NCBI GenBank assembly: GCA_019454225.1
Contig: CP075370.1
Location: forward strand, 2,284,001 to 2,348,000
Origin: Paracoccaceae bacterium
GTDB lineage: Bacteria; Pseudomonadota; Alphaproteobacteria; Rhodobacterales; Rhodobacteraceae
Direction: 5' to 3'
Length of the DNA: 64,000 nt
Part shown: piece after piece, positions 50,628 to 59,320 of the stretch
How positions within the stretch are numbered: position 1 is the stretch's first letter
How the letters are laid out: each line of letters starts with the position of its first letter
Position numbers and translations under genes: made by a program
The notes under the pieces: model-generated
The model's database searches: none
Told to the model about the DNA's origin: nothing
The model's input: the letters and a program-made list of their open reading frames with translations, nothing else

Positions 50628-51853
50628 TCGCCGCGCCGCGCGGCACGCAGGGCGACGATGGCCAGGGCAAGCACGGCGGCCGAGATCCACAGACCGGCGC
50701 GCGCCGCCTCGCGCACCGCACCGCCGGGAAGCGCGGGTTCCAGCAGCAGGGTTGCCCCGGTCACCGAGATCCCGCCGGCCAGGGCCACCGCCAGCAGGTC
50801 CCGCGGCTGCGCCACCTGCGGCAGCGCGGCAGGGTCCAGCCGCCGCACCACGGCCAGGCCCGCCGCGATCCCGGCGGGCTTGGCCAGCACGAGTGCCGCC
50901 AGTGCGGCGCCGGTCGCGGCCGCCGTCGCACCGGCGTCGACACCGCCATGTGTCAGCCCGAAGGCCAGCATCGCGGGCGGCAGCAGCGGCAGCGCCACCT
51001 GCGACACCCGGTTCAGCGGATCGGACAGGAAGGTTTCGGCGGCGGCGAACAGGCCGAAGGATTGCCGCGCATGGGGCATCGCGGGCAGGATGGGCAGGAA
51101 GCCCAGCGCGGGCGGCAGTCCCGCCAGCGCCACGCCCAGCCAGGACAGCGCGGCCAGGCCCGCCCAGGGCCACACGGCATCAAGCCTCGCGCGCATCCGC
51201 TCGGCCAGGTCGGGGTGGGCCAGGGGACGGGTCAGCGCCAGGTATCCCGCAAGGGCCGCGGCCGCGGGCAGGCCCAGCCACAGCGGACGCAACCCTGCGC
51301 CACCGGGCGCGGCCAGGCCGCCGACGACGGTGCCTATCACCAGCCCCGCGATTCCCATGAACAGCACCAGCTGAACCGCAGCCGACCGCGCGCCCAGGAA
51401 CGTGCGCGCCACCAGCCAGGCCAGCAGGACCTCGCCCCCGATCGGCACCGCCCAGCCGGGCGTGCCCTCGGCCTCGGGCGCGGTTTCGGTCAGCCATGCC
51501 GCAGCCGCCCAGATCGCCGCCGCCACCGCCATGCCCGCCGCCGCCGCCAGCAGCGGCCCCCGCGCCTGCCGCCCGGCAAAGGCGCCGTTTTCACAGCGCA
51601 CCGCCTCCCACCCTTCCTTGGCGAACAGGAACAGGACGGCGGCCATCACGATTTCCTCGACCACCTGCATCGGCGTGAAGGTGCGCGGAATGCTGTCGCG
51701 TCCCGGGATCAGCCATGCGGGCAGGTCGAACAGGCGCCACTCGACCGCGTCGTAATAGCTGCCCGGCACCAGCGTCGCGGCCAGCGTCGCCACCGCGGAA
51801 CCGGCCAGAAAGGCCCAGGCGGCGCGCGTCAGATGTGGCGATACGGGGGTCAC
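50624..51853 (-). CDS. NhaA-like membrane protein without the Asp-Asp transport motif
   Basis: 409 residues, about 11-12 TM helices. Similarity to NhaA Na+/H+ antiporters is clear at the end (LVLAKPAGIAAGLAVVRRL, with the Lys of TM10, then DLLAVALAGGISVTGATLL) and near the start (MQVVEEIVMAAVLFLFAKEG). At the place of the essential Asp163-Asp164 pair (IxDDxG) it reads IAGLVIG, and the upstream TD of TM4 is GGE. Classical antiport is therefore doubtful. The GTG at 51853 is chosen as start; a TTG at 51916 is further upstream. It overlaps the convergent permease gene by four bases. Confidence 0.8.
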   Translation of the reverse strand: MTPVSPHLTRAAWAFLAGSAVATLAATLVPGSYYDAVEWRLFDLPAWLIPGRDSIPRTFTPMQVVEEIVMAAVLFLFAKEGWEAVRCENGAFAGRQARGPLLAAAAGMAVAAAIWAAAAWLTETAPEAEGTPGWAVPIGGEVLLAWLVARTFLGARSAAVQLVLFMGIAGLVIGTVVGGLAAPGGAGLRPLWLGLPAAAALAGYLALTRPLAHPDLAERMRARLDAVWPWAGLAALSWLGVALAGLPPALGFLPILPAMPHARQSFGLFAAAETFLSDPLNRVSQVALPLLPPAMLAFGLTHGGVDAGATAAATGAALAALVLAKPAGIAAGLAVVRRLDPAALPQVAQPRDLLAVALAGGISVTGATLLLEPALPGGAVREAARAGLWISAAVLALAIVALRAARRGD

Positions 51854-52034
51854 GGCGGGGCGCGGTCCTTCGGCTGGGTGTTTTCTGGTGGTAGTGCCGC
51901 GCGCGCGCTGCCGCAACGGTGCAGGGGCGCGGCGCGGCGCGGCTGTGTCGGGGGCGCATCGGACGCTGCGGGCTTGCCCGTGCCGGACAGCGGGGCTAGC
52001 TGGAGGCTGGACGCAGCGGCGAAAGGGGTGACGG

Positions 52035-52859
52035 ATGGCCGGGGGCGAGACAGGGGCAGAGCCATCGCCGCTTGACCTGGCGCATGCCGCGATGGAGGCC
52101 GCGCCCGAGGATGACGCGGCCCGGCTGCGCTATTACGCGCGGCTGGCCGACAGTCTGCTGTGGCTGTGGCTTGCCGACGAGGCGGCTGGCGACACGCTGG
52201 CGCCGCGCGTGTTCCAGACCGGCGACGGGCCGGTCGTGCTGGCCTTCGACCGCGAGGAGCGGCTGGCCGAGGCTGCCGGGCAGGCCGTGCCCTATGCCGC
52301 GCTTCCCGGCCGTGTTGCGGTGCGCGCGCTGGCGGGCCTTGCCGATGACGCGGGGCATGGGGTGGCGCTGGGCATCAACCTCGGCGCCGGGGCGCCCGCC
52401 TACCTGATCCCGCCGGATGCGTTGCGCTGGCTGGCCGTGACGCTCGACCATGCGCCGCAGGAGCTGCAGGGGCGGCCGGTGTCGTTCCACCCGCCCGGCG
52501 CGCTGCCGCCGGTCCTTCTGGGGGCGCTGGACGAACGGCTGGCGCGCGCGGGGGCGCTGGCCCGCGCCGCGCATCTGGCGGGGGTGACCTATCACGACGG
52601 GCGCCGCGGGCATCTTCTGGCCTTCGCCGGGGTCAGCCCCGGTGCCGAGGCCGCGCTGGCCCGCGCGGTGGCCGAGGCTCTGGTGTTCTCGGGCCTCGAG
52701 GCGGGCGAGATCGACGTGGCCTTTCCGCCGCCCGGCGACCCGGCGCTGGCCGCGATCGCGCGGGCGGGGCTGCGCATCGACCTGCCCGCACCGCCCGCGC
52801 CTGCCGTCGCAGCACCGCCGCCACCACCCGGAACACAGGGGCCGCCGCGCCTGCGATAG
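52035..52859 (+). CDS. SseB-family protein
   Basis: 274 residues: an acidic Ala-rich start, then the SseB domain (YYARLADSLLWLWLADEA, VVLAFDREERLAEAAG, and GRVAVRALAGLADDAGHGVA, then LGINLGAGAPAYLIPPDAL). The C-terminus is Pro/Ala-rich and probably disordered. The family's role is poorly defined. AAGGGG seven bases before the ATG at 52035 supports the start. It stands alone between the NhaA-like gene and rplM. Confidence 0.85.
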   Translation: MAGGETGAEPSPLDLAHAAMEAAPEDDAARLRYYARLADSLLWLWLADEAAGDTLAPRVFQTGDGPVVLAFDREERLAEAAGQAVPYAALPGRVAVRALAGLADDAGHGVALGINLGAGAPAYLIPPDALRWLAVTLDHAPQELQGRPVSFHPPGALPPVLLGALDERLARAGALARAAHLAGVTYHDGRRGHLLAFAGVSPGAEAALARAVAEALVFSGLEAGEIDVAFPPPGDPALAAIARAGLRIDLPAPPAPAVAAPPPPPGTQGPPRLR

Positions 52860-52935
52860 GGCGACGAACATGGGGTATCTGATTACCTATTTTTCATACC
52901 CATGATTTTGAATGATAAAATCACATGACTGCCGC

Positions 52936-52964
52936 TTGACGCCGCATGCCGCATCGCAGATACA
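52936..52964 (+). promoter_or_regulatory. rplM-rpsI promoter candidate
   Basis: -35 TTGACG (52936-52941), 17-base spacer, -10 GATACA (52959-52964), 55 bases before the rplM ATG. The 70 bases upstream (52870-52930) are strikingly AT-rich for this genome, like an UP element of a strong ribosomal promoter. Confidence 0.55.
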
Positions 52965-53018
52965 CCGCCATCCGAGATTCCCGGGGGTCCTCCCCCGCCA
53001 GATGTCATGGGACAGACG

Positions 53019-53483
53019 ATGAAAACCTTCACCGCGACGCCGGCGGATATCGACAAGAAGTGGATCCTGATTGATGCCGAGGGCATCGTTCTGGGCCGCC
53101 TCGCCACCATCGTGGCCAATATCCTGCGCGGCAAGAACAAGCCGACCTTCACGCCGCACATGGACATGGGCGACAACGTGATCGTCATCAATGCCGACAA
53201 GGTGCAGATGACCGGCAACAAGCGCGAGGACAAGCGCTACTACTGGCACACCGGCTATCCGGGCGGGATCAAGTTCCGCACCGCGCGGCAGGTGCTGGAA
53301 GGCAACCACCCCGAGCGTGTGGTGGTCAAGGCGGTCGAACGCATGATCACCCGCAACCGCCTGGGACGCCAGCAGATGACCAACCTGCGCGTCTATGCCG
53401 GGGCCGAGCATCCGCATGAAGCGCAGCAGCCGGTCGTGATGGACCTGCGGCCCCTGAACCCGAAGAACACCCGGAGCGCCTGA
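53019..53483 (+). CDS. rplM: 50S ribosomal protein L13
   Basis: 154 residues, standard length. It shows the bL13/uL13 hallmarks: [46 protein letters not shown] and [18 protein letters not shown]. An early assembly protein of the large subunit. The ATG at 53019 gives [15 protein letters not shown] as in other Rhodobacterales; the in-frame ATG at 53007 would overlap its ribosome site. It forms an operon with rpsI, two bases downstream. Confidence 0.97.
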   Translation: MKTFTATPADIDKKWILIDAEGIVLGRLATIVANILRGKNKPTFTPHMDMGDNVIVINADKVQMTGNKREDKRYYWHTGYPGGIKFRTARQVLEGNHPERVVVKAVERMITRNRLGRQQMTNLRVYAGAEHPHEAQQPVVMDLRPLNPKNTRSA

Positions 53484-53485
53484 TC

Positions 53486-53995
53486 ATGGCTGACATCAAA
53501 TCCCTCGACGATCTGAAATCGGCGGTGGCCGGGACGGCGGCGGCGGTGGCCGAGGCTCCGGTGGCGGCGCCCCGCACCCCCAAGCGCGACGCGCTGGGCC
53601 GCAGCTATGCGACCGGCAAGCGGAAGGACGCGGTGGCCCGCGTCTGGATCAAGCCGGGTTCCGGCAAGTTCGTGATCCGCAACAACAAGGGCGAGTTCAT
53701 CGACTACTCGAAGTACTTCGCGCGCCCGGTGCTGCAGATGATCCTGCGCCAGCCGTTCTCGATCGCGGGCGTGGAAGGCCAGTTCGACGTGATGGCGACG
53801 GTTGCCGGCGGCGGGCTGTCGGGGCAGGCGGGGGCCGTGAAGCACGGCATCTCGAAGGCGCTGCAGCTTTATGAGCCGGCCCTGCGTCCGGCGCTGAAGG
53901 CCGCCGGATTCCTGACGCGCGACAGCCGCGTGGTCGAGCGGAAGAAATACGGCAAGGCCAAGGCCCGCCGGTCGTTCCAGTTCTCGAAGCGCTGA
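53486..53995 (+). CDS. rpsI: 30S ribosomal protein S9
   Basis: 169 residues: a ~40-residue Ala-rich N-terminal extension usual in Alphaproteobacteria, then the uS9 domain beginning at [20 protein letters not shown], with [14 protein letters not shown] and the basic C-terminal tail [11 protein letters not shown] that reaches the P-site tRNA. It follows rplM by two bases and is followed by a strong terminator. Confidence 0.97.
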   Translation: MADIKSLDDLKSAVAGTAAAVAEAPVAAPRTPKRDALGRSYATGKRKDAVARVWIKPGSGKFVIRNNKGEFIDYSKYFARPVLQMILRQPFSIAGVEGQFDVMATVAGGGLSGQAGAVKHGISKALQLYEPALRPALKAAGFLTRDSRVVERKKYGKAKARRSFQFSKR

Positions 53996-54036
53996 TCCCG
54001 GCGGCGGGTGCGGGAACGCGCCCGGACGGAACATGG

Positions 54037-54067
54037 AAAGGCCCGCCCCGGAAGGGGCGGGCCTTTT
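54037..54067 (+). terminator. Rho-independent terminator of rplM-rpsI
   Basis: Twelve-base stem AAGGCCCGCCCC/GGGGCGGGCCTT with a GGAA tetraloop followed by a short T run, 42 bases after the rpsI stop. Confidence 0.92.
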
Positions 54068-54079
54068 GCGTTTCGGGGC

Positions 54080-54151
54080 GTCCCACGATGGGACGCGAAG
54101 CGGGATCAGCAAAATCAATGGGTTGACCTGCCCGTGTTCACCCTTTCTTAA
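54080..54151 (+). repeat. 72-bp intergenic module, copy B (palindrome + 11-mer + CtrA-like box)
   Basis: GTCCCACGATGGGAC (54080-54094; with flanks an 8-base-arm palindrome GCGTCCCA/TGGGACGC), 20 bases, TCAATGGGTTG (54115-54125), 11 bases, TTCA-N7-TTAA (54137-54151). Every part and spacing equals copy A at 5076-5147, and the spacer of the CtrA-like box is CCCTTTC here against CCCTTTG there. It lies between the rpsI terminator and the 3' end of the minus-strand DUF1127 gene. Confidence 0.6.
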
Positions 54152-54272
54152 CCCCCGGCGCCGTTGCGGCGGCAGTGGCGGATGGTTCCCGCCGCCACGG
54201 AGTCCGCCCCCTGCCAAAGAAAAGGGGCCGGGAAAACCCGGCCCCAGGTCAGGGGAGCGGATGGCGGACGCG

Positions 54273-54485
54273 TCAGGGCTGCCAGAACGGCTTGTCGGCC
54301 TCGGCGGTGCGGGCCTCGGGCGTCAGGCCGATGTCGCGCAGCATGTGCGGGTCGAGCTGCGACAGGGCGCGGCGCGTGGCGCGGCGCTCCTCCCATCCGG
54401 CGACCACCTGTGCCACACGGAACAGCACGGCGGCCAGCGGCGGCATCGGGCGGGACTGGGCGGGGTGACGGGATGCGAGGATCAT
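54273..54485 (-). CDS. DUF1127-family small protein
   Basis: 70 residues. The C-terminal half carries the DUF1127 pattern (WEERRATRRALSQLDPHMLR, then DIGLT), an Arg-rich motif found in small alphaproteobacterial proteins. Short members in Agrobacterium affect phosphate and carbon metabolism and bind RNA; this one is longer with an N-terminal amphipathic helix (LAAVLFRVAQVVAGW). The ATG at 54485 is preceded by AGAAAGAAG. It is divergent from the MocR gene across a gap with a palindrome, so the MocR protein probably regulates it. Confidence 0.85.
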   Translation of the reverse strand: MILASRHPAQSRPMPPLAAVLFRVAQVVAGWEERRATRRALSQLDPHMLRDIGLTPEARTAEADKPFWQP

Positions 54486-54508
54486 GGCGTGCTTCTTTCT
54501 GGCCAGAT

Positions 54509-54522
54509 TTGTATTGATACAA
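54509..54522. promoter_or_regulatory. MocR-type operator candidate
   Basis: TTGTAT-TG-ATACAA, a perfect palindrome in the divergent DUF1127/MocR gap; related strings (ACAATACAAT at 54546, GATACAAA at 54590) recur towards the MocR gene. MocR-family regulators often bind repeated sites beside their own gene. Confidence 0.6.
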
Positions 54523-54583
54523 TAGACCGATTGGCCTATGGATGAACAATACAATATCCCGGGAAGAACGCCAGAGGAACATT

Positions 54584-55987
54584 GTGGCCGATACAAACTG
54601 GGCGAACAATCTGCAACAATACGACGGGCCGAAGTATCTGGCGCTGGCGCGGGCGCTGCGCGAGGCGATCCGCGACGGGCGGCTGGTGCCGGGGGCGCAA
54701 CTGCCCACGGTGCGCGATCTGGCCTGGGAGCTGAAGGTCACGCCCGGCACGGTCAGCCGCGCCTACCAGATCGCGACGCAGGAGGGGCTGCTGGCCGCGA
54801 CCGTGGGACGGGGCACCTTTGTCGCGGCGGCGGCGCCGCGCTTTGGGCCGACCGCATCGCTGGCGGTCGACCGCGACCCGGCGCGCGTGGCCGGAAAGGC
54901 CGACCTGCGGTCGCCGCGCCTGCCGGACGTGGGGCAGGGCGAGGCGATCGCCGCCGCCTTTGCCGGGCTTGCCGCGACGATGCGCGGCGACTGGCTGGAC
55001 TATCCGTTCCAGCGCGGCGAGGCGCCGCTGCGCGAGGCGGTGGCGCAGTGGCTGGCAGACCGGCAGCTGGGCCCGGTGACGGGCGAGGATGTGGCGCTGG
55101 CAATGGGCGGGCAGAATGCCATCGTCATCGTGCTGGCCTGCGTGCTGCGCGGGGACCGGCCGCATGTCCTGATCGAGGATCTGGCCTATCCGGGGTTCCG
55201 CCATGCCGCGCGGGCGGCCCGGGCCGAGGTGGTGGGCATCGACCTTGACCAGCACGGGCTGCGCCCCGACGCGCTGGACGCGGCCTGCCGCCGCCACCCG
55301 GCGCAGGTGCTGTGCCTGACGCCCGAGGCGCAGAACCCGACCGGCGTGCAGATGCCCGCCGCGCGGCGCGACGAGATCGTGGCCGTGGCGCGGGCGCATG
55401 ACCTGCAGATCATCGAGGATGACTGCTACACACCGGCGCAGGCCGACCTGCCCGCGATCCGGGCGCTGGCCCCGGAACGCACCTGGCATGTGGGCAGCCT
55501 GTCGAAGACCGTGTCGGCGGCGCTGCGCTTTGGCTGGGTGGCCTGCCCGCAGGGCATGGGCCATGCCGCGCGGCTGACGGCGCAGCATTCTTTCTTTGCG
55601 CTGGCCCGCCCGGTGTCGGACCTGTGCCTGTCGCTGTTCACCAGCGGCGAGGCGGCGCGGCTGCGGGCCGAGGTGGGGGCGGTCTTTGCCGACCAGCTGG
55701 AGGCGGTGGTCACGCGGCTGGGCAACCATGACCTGCAGTGGCAACAGGGCCTGCCCTTCGTCTGGCTGACGCTGCCCTCGGGGTGGCGGGCCTCGACCTT
55801 CACGCGGATGGCCGAGGCGGAGGGGGTGTTGCTGCGGTCGGCGGACGAGTTCGCGCTGATCGGGGGGCGGGCGCCGCATGCGGTGCGGCTGGCGCTGAAC
55901 GGGCAGCTGACCCGGGACGCGACCGAGGCCGCCTGCGCCACGCTGGCGCGGCTGCTGCTGTCGCCGCCGGCCGAGCTTTCGGTCTGA
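54584..55987 (+). CDS. MocR-family transcriptional regulator with aminotransferase domain
   Basis: 467 residues. The N-terminal GntR-type winged helix (residues ~15-80) has GPKYLALARALREAIRDGRL and the QLPTVRDLAWELKVTPGTVS motif. The rest is a fold-type I PLP aminotransferase-like domain with K308 in VGSLSKTVSAALRFGW as the PLP Lys and NPTG (TPEAQNPTG) for the cofactor. Such proteins sense PLP-linked amino compounds (PdxR, TauR, GabR). The GTG at 54584 has GAGGA five bases upstream; the earlier ATG at 54542 has no ribosome site. It is divergent from DUF1127. Confidence 0.9.
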   Translation: MADTNWANNLQQYDGPKYLALARALREAIRDGRLVPGAQLPTVRDLAWELKVTPGTVSRAYQIATQEGLLAATVGRGTFVAAAAPRFGPTASLAVDRDPARVAGKADLRSPRLPDVGQGEAIAAAFAGLAATMRGDWLDYPFQRGEAPLREAVAQWLADRQLGPVTGEDVALAMGGQNAIVIVLACVLRGDRPHVLIEDLAYPGFRHAARAARAEVVGIDLDQHGLRPDALDAACRRHPAQVLCLTPEAQNPTGVQMPAARRDEIVAVARAHDLQIIEDDCYTPAQADLPAIRALAPERTWHVGSLSKTVSAALRFGWVACPQGMGHAARLTAQHSFFALARPVSDLCLSLFTSGEAARLRAEVGAVFADQLEAVVTRLGNHDLQWQQGLPFVWLTLPSGWRASTFTRMAEAEGVLLRSADEFALIGGRAPHAVRLALNGQLTRDATEAACATLARLLLSPPAELSV

Positions 55988-56097
55988 CGGCTGTTGCATC
56001 GCGGACTCAGCCCGCCGCGCATCCGGTCCGGGCCGCTTGACGCATCGGCAGGCACCGCACATCGTGGCCGGTATCGAGCAAAAAACGAGACCCGAAA

Positions 56098-56361
56098 ATG
56101 GGATACCAGACAGGCTTTCACGCGCCGAACGGCGGCGCGAATTTCCTTGGCTATCGCCGCACCCGGGCGGGGGTGCTGGAAGTGGTGTTCGACGACGGCG
56201 TGAGCCGCCGGATGGTCTGGCGCGTCGACGAGGCGCATCGCGTCGACGAGGACCGGCTGGCCGACGCCCTGTCGGAGGCGGTGGGCGCGCTGCGGGTGGT
56301 GCCCGCGCTGATGGCCGAACTGAAGAAGCGCGCGATTCCCGTGGAACGCATCGGCGGCTGA
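56098..56361 (+). CDS. Small hypothetical protein
   Basis: 87 residues. A beta-rich N-terminus (GYQTGFHAPNGGANFLGYRR, VLEVVFDDGVSRRMVWRVDE) is followed by a helical C-terminus (ALSEAVGALRVVPALMAELK). No signal peptide, TM helix or known domain. The ATG at 56098 is the first good start after an AT-richer leader containing a polyA run (56080-56085). It precedes the polyamine transporter but is 156 bases away, so it need not be in that operon. Confidence 0.6.
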   Translation: MGYQTGFHAPNGGANFLGYRRTRAGVLEVVFDDGVSRRMVWRVDEAHRVDEDRLADALSEAVGALRVVPALMAELKKRAIPVERIGG

Positions 56362-56517
56362 CCGGCTGCCTGTTTCGCGGGCGAATGCCCGTGCGGCGGG
56401 CGGGGCGGAGGTGATTTCGGTGGCGGGGCACCGGACCGGGGGCTTCCCACATGCCTGGGGATGTGCCAGAAAACCTGCAAGGGGCGCGTAAGTCGCCGGT
56501 CAGGGGACGGGGTGCGT

Positions 56518-57423
56518 ATGGCAGAGACGTCGGGTTGGGCGCGGTTCCGGCGTTCCGAGGCGGCCAGCGGGCTGGCGATGATCGGCCTGCCGGGGTTCTA
56601 TGTGATCCTGCTGCTGGCCATTCCGCTGGGCACGGTGCTGCTGGTCAGTTTCTTCACCGACGGGCGGACCGAGACCGGCCTGCGCACCGCGCTGCCGGTC
56701 CTGACGTTGCAGAACTACATCGACGTCTGGTCGAGCGAGATCTATCGCGCGCTGATGCTGCGGTCGCTGACCGTGTCGATGTCGGTGACGCTGATCACCG
56801 TGCTGCTGGCCTATCCCATCGCCTATTACGTCAGCTTCCACGTGCCGCAGTCGAAGAAGTCGCTGTGGCTGTTCCTGATCACCATCCCGTTCTGGACGAG
56901 CTATCTGATCCGGGTGTTCCTGTGGAAGGTGATCCTGGGCTACAACGGGGTGATCAATTCGGGCCTGATGTCGATCGGGATCATCGACGAGCCGCTGACC
57001 GTCATCAACTACAACGTGCAGGCGCTGGTGGTGACGCTGGCCCATGCCTATGCGCCCTTCGCCATCCTGCCGATCTTCGTCGCGCTGGAAAAGATCGACC
57101 GCAGCCTGCTGGAGGCGGGGCAGGACCTGGGCGAGTCGAAGTTCGTGACCTTCCTGCGGGTGACGCTGCCGCTGTCGATGGCGGGGGTGATCGCGGCGGT
57201 GATGATCGTGTTCATCCCGACGGTCGGTGACTATGTGACGCCCGACCTGATCGGCGGCGGGCGGCTGCCGATGATCGCCAACACCATCGAGACGCAGATG
57301 CTCAAGCTCAACAACCGGGCGCTGGGGTCGGCGCTGGCGGTCAGCGCGATGCTGATCGTGGCGGCGGTGACGATCCTGTTCCTGATCCTGAACCGGCGGT
57401 TCCTGCGCGGGGGGGGACGGTGA
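56518..57423 (+). CDS. potB: Spermidine/putrescine-type ABC permease (PotB-like)
   Basis: 301 residues, six TM helices of the BPD_transp_1 family. The EAA loop is EAGQDLGESKFVTFLRVTLP, and PTVGDYVTPDLIGG is a PotB-type segment after it. It pairs with the PotC-like permease whose start overlaps its stop (TGATG). The ATG at 56518 (AGGGGA upstream) is preferred to an in-frame ATG at 56461, which would add an Arg/Cys-rich stretch. No periplasmic binding protein gene is present next to these three genes. Confidence 0.9.
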   Translation: MAETSGWARFRRSEAASGLAMIGLPGFYVILLLAIPLGTVLLVSFFTDGRTETGLRTALPVLTLQNYIDVWSSEIYRALMLRSLTVSMSVTLITVLLAYPIAYYVSFHVPQSKKSLWLFLITIPFWTSYLIRVFLWKVILGYNGVINSGLMSIGIIDEPLTVINYNVQALVVTLAHAYAPFAILPIFVALEKIDRSLLEAGQDLGESKFVTFLRVTLPLSMAGVIAAVMIVFIPTVGDYVTPDLIGGGRLPMIANTIETQMLKLNNRALGSALAVSAMLIVAAVTILFLILNRRFLRGGGR

Positions 57424-58229
57424 TGCGCGCGACACCCCTGCTGAGCTATGCGATCCTCTATCTGGTCTTTCTCTATGCGCCGATCATCCTGCTGCCGCTG
57501 TTTGCCTTCAACGACAGCGTGGTGATCGCCTTCCCGCTGTCGGGCACCACGACGAGGTGGTTCGGGCAGATGTGGAACGACGTGCAGATGTTCAACGCGC
57601 TGCGCAACTCGCTGACCGTGTCGCTGTCGACCGCGACCATCGCCACCATCCTGGGCCTGTTCGCGGCCCGCGCCTCGACCCGGTTTGCCTTTCCCGGCAA
57701 GGGCGGGATCATGGGGCTGATCATGCTGCCGCTGGTGCTGCCCGAGATGATCCTGGCGATGTCGCTGCTGGTGGCGCTGCTGGCGATCGGGGTCAACCTG
57801 TCGATCCTGACGGTGATCGTGGGCCATGTGCTGATCTGCACGCCCTTTGCCGTGGCGATCCTGTCCTCGGCCTTCTCGTCGCTGGACAAGTCGCTGGAGG
57901 AGGCGGCCTATGACCTGGGCGAGACCCCTGCATCGACCTTCCGGCTGATCATCCTGCCGCTGGTGATGCCGGGCATCATCTCGTCCTTCCTGATCTGCTT
58001 CACGGTCAGCCTGGACGAATTCATCGTCGCCTACTTCCTGGCGGGCACCGAGCCGATGCTGTCGTCCTATATCTACGGGCAGTTCCGGTTCCCCGCGAAC
58101 GTGCCGAAGGTGATGGCGCTGGGGACGATCCTTGTCCTGCTGTCCATCACGCTGCTGGCCATTGCCGAATATTTCCGCCGCCGCGGCATCGCCCGGTCGG
58201 GCGCCAAGGATACCGGAGGCTTCCTGTGA
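57423..58229 (+). CDS. potC: Spermidine/putrescine-type ABC permease (PotC-like)
   Basis: 268 residues, six TM helices. The EAA loop is EEAAYDLGETPASTFRLIILP, shown here from residue ~159, and SLDEFIVAYFLAGTEPML is the typical PotC end segment. It forms the channel with PotB. The ATG at 57423 shares its A with the potB stop codon; a GTG one codon earlier is also possible. Its stop overlaps the GTG of the ATPase gene by four bases. Confidence 0.9.
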   Translation: MRATPLLSYAILYLVFLYAPIILLPLFAFNDSVVIAFPLSGTTTRWFGQMWNDVQMFNALRNSLTVSLSTATIATILGLFAARASTRFAFPGKGGIMGLIMLPLVLPEMILAMSLLVALLAIGVNLSILTVIVGHVLICTPFAVAILSSAFSSLDKSLEEAAYDLGETPASTFRLIILPLVMPGIISSFLICFTVSLDEFIVAYFLAGTEPMLSSYIYGQFRFPANVPKVMALGTILVLLSITLLAIAEYFRRRGIARSGAKDTGGFL

Positions 58230-59320
58230 ACGACAAACCCGTGATGATCGCGTTCCAGGACGTGCAGAAATACTATGGCGACTACCACGCGCTGCGGGGG
58301 ATCACCGCCACGATCAAGGCCGGCGAGTTCTTTTCGCTGCTGGGTCCGTCGGGCTGCGGCAAGACCACGCTCTTGCGCACCATCGCGGGGTTCGAGGACA
58401 TCAGTTCCGGCATGGTGATGATCGACGGCAAGAACATGGCCGGGGTGCCCGCCAACGTGCGGCCGACGAACATGGTGTTCCAGTCCTACGCCATCTTTCC
58501 GCATCTGAGCGTCGAGGAAAACGTGGGGTTCGGCCTGCGCCGCGATCCGATGTCGAAGGCCGAGAAGGCCCGCGCGGTGGACGAGGCGCTGGAGATGGTG
58601 GGCCTGAAGGGCTTCGGCAAGCGCGCGGCGCATGCCCTGTCGGGCGGCCAGCGGCAGCGCGTGGCGCTGGCCCGCGCGCTGATCCTGAAGCCCAAGGTGC
58701 TGCTGCTGGACGAGCCGCTGTCGGCGCTGGACAAGAAGATGCGCGAGCAGATGCAGATGGAGCTGATCCGCCTGCAGCGGCAGGTCGGGATCACCTTCAT
58801 CCTGGTGACGCATGACCAGGAAGAGGCGCTGGTGATGTCGGACCGCATCGCCGTGATGTTCGAGGGCGAGATCGCGCAGCTTGCCGATCCCGAGACGCTG
58901 TATCGCCGCCCCAACAGCCGCAAGGTGGCCGATTTCATCGGCACGATGAACTTTCTGCCCGCACAGATCCTGTCCGAGTCGGGCGGCAAGGTCGAGGCCG
59001 AGGTGCAGGGATTCGGGCGGCTGGAGCTGGATGCCGATCAGTGCATGGGGCAGGGTGCCACCGGCGAGACCGCCATCGGTTTCCGCCCCGAGACGCTGAC
59101 CATCCTGTTCGACGGCCAGACCGCGACCGACCGCGAAAGCTGGGCGACGGTCGAGGAGGTCGTCTATTACGGCGACATGACCTATTACGACGTGCGGCTG
59201 GACGGCACCGAAAAGGCGCTGCGCATCTCGATGCGGAACGTGTTCGGCCGCCCGGTGCTGGACATCGGCACGCGGGCGCGCGTCGCCTGGTCGCCGGGCG
59301 CGCTGGTGCTGTTCCGCTGA
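58226..59320 (+). CDS. potA: Spermidine/putrescine-type ABC ATPase (PotA-like)
   Basis: 364 residues from GTG at 58226. Walker A GPSGCGKTT, Q-loop VFQSYAIFPHLS, signature LSGGQRQR, Walker B VLLLDEPLSALD and the switch His in LVTHDQEEA. The C-terminal TOBE domain (residues ~275-362) contains GFRPETLTILF. Energises the PotBC-like permease. The missing binding protein may lie elsewhere; the cargo could be putrescine, spermidine or another small cation. Confidence 0.93.
   Translation: MNDKPVMIAFQDVQKYYGDYHALRGITATIKAGEFFSLLGPSGCGKTTLLRTIAGFEDISSGMVMIDGKNMAGVPANVRPTNMVFQSYAIFPHLSVEENVGFGLRRDPMSKAEKARAVDEALEMVGLKGFGKRAAHALSGGQRQRVALARALILKPKVLLLDEPLSALDKKMREQMQMELIRLQRQVGITFILVTHDQEEALVMSDRIAVMFEGEIAQLADPETLYRRPNSRKVADFIGTMNFLPAQILSESGGKVEAEVQGFGRLELDADQCMGQGATGETAIGFRPETLTILFDGQTATDRESWATVEEVVYYGDMTYYDVRLDGTEKALRISMRNVFGRPVLDIGTRARVAWSPGALVLFR

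Noticed and set aside
51854-52034. Small gene between the NhaA-like gene and sseB
   Set aside because: No frame with a convincing start and composition; it probably only holds promoters.
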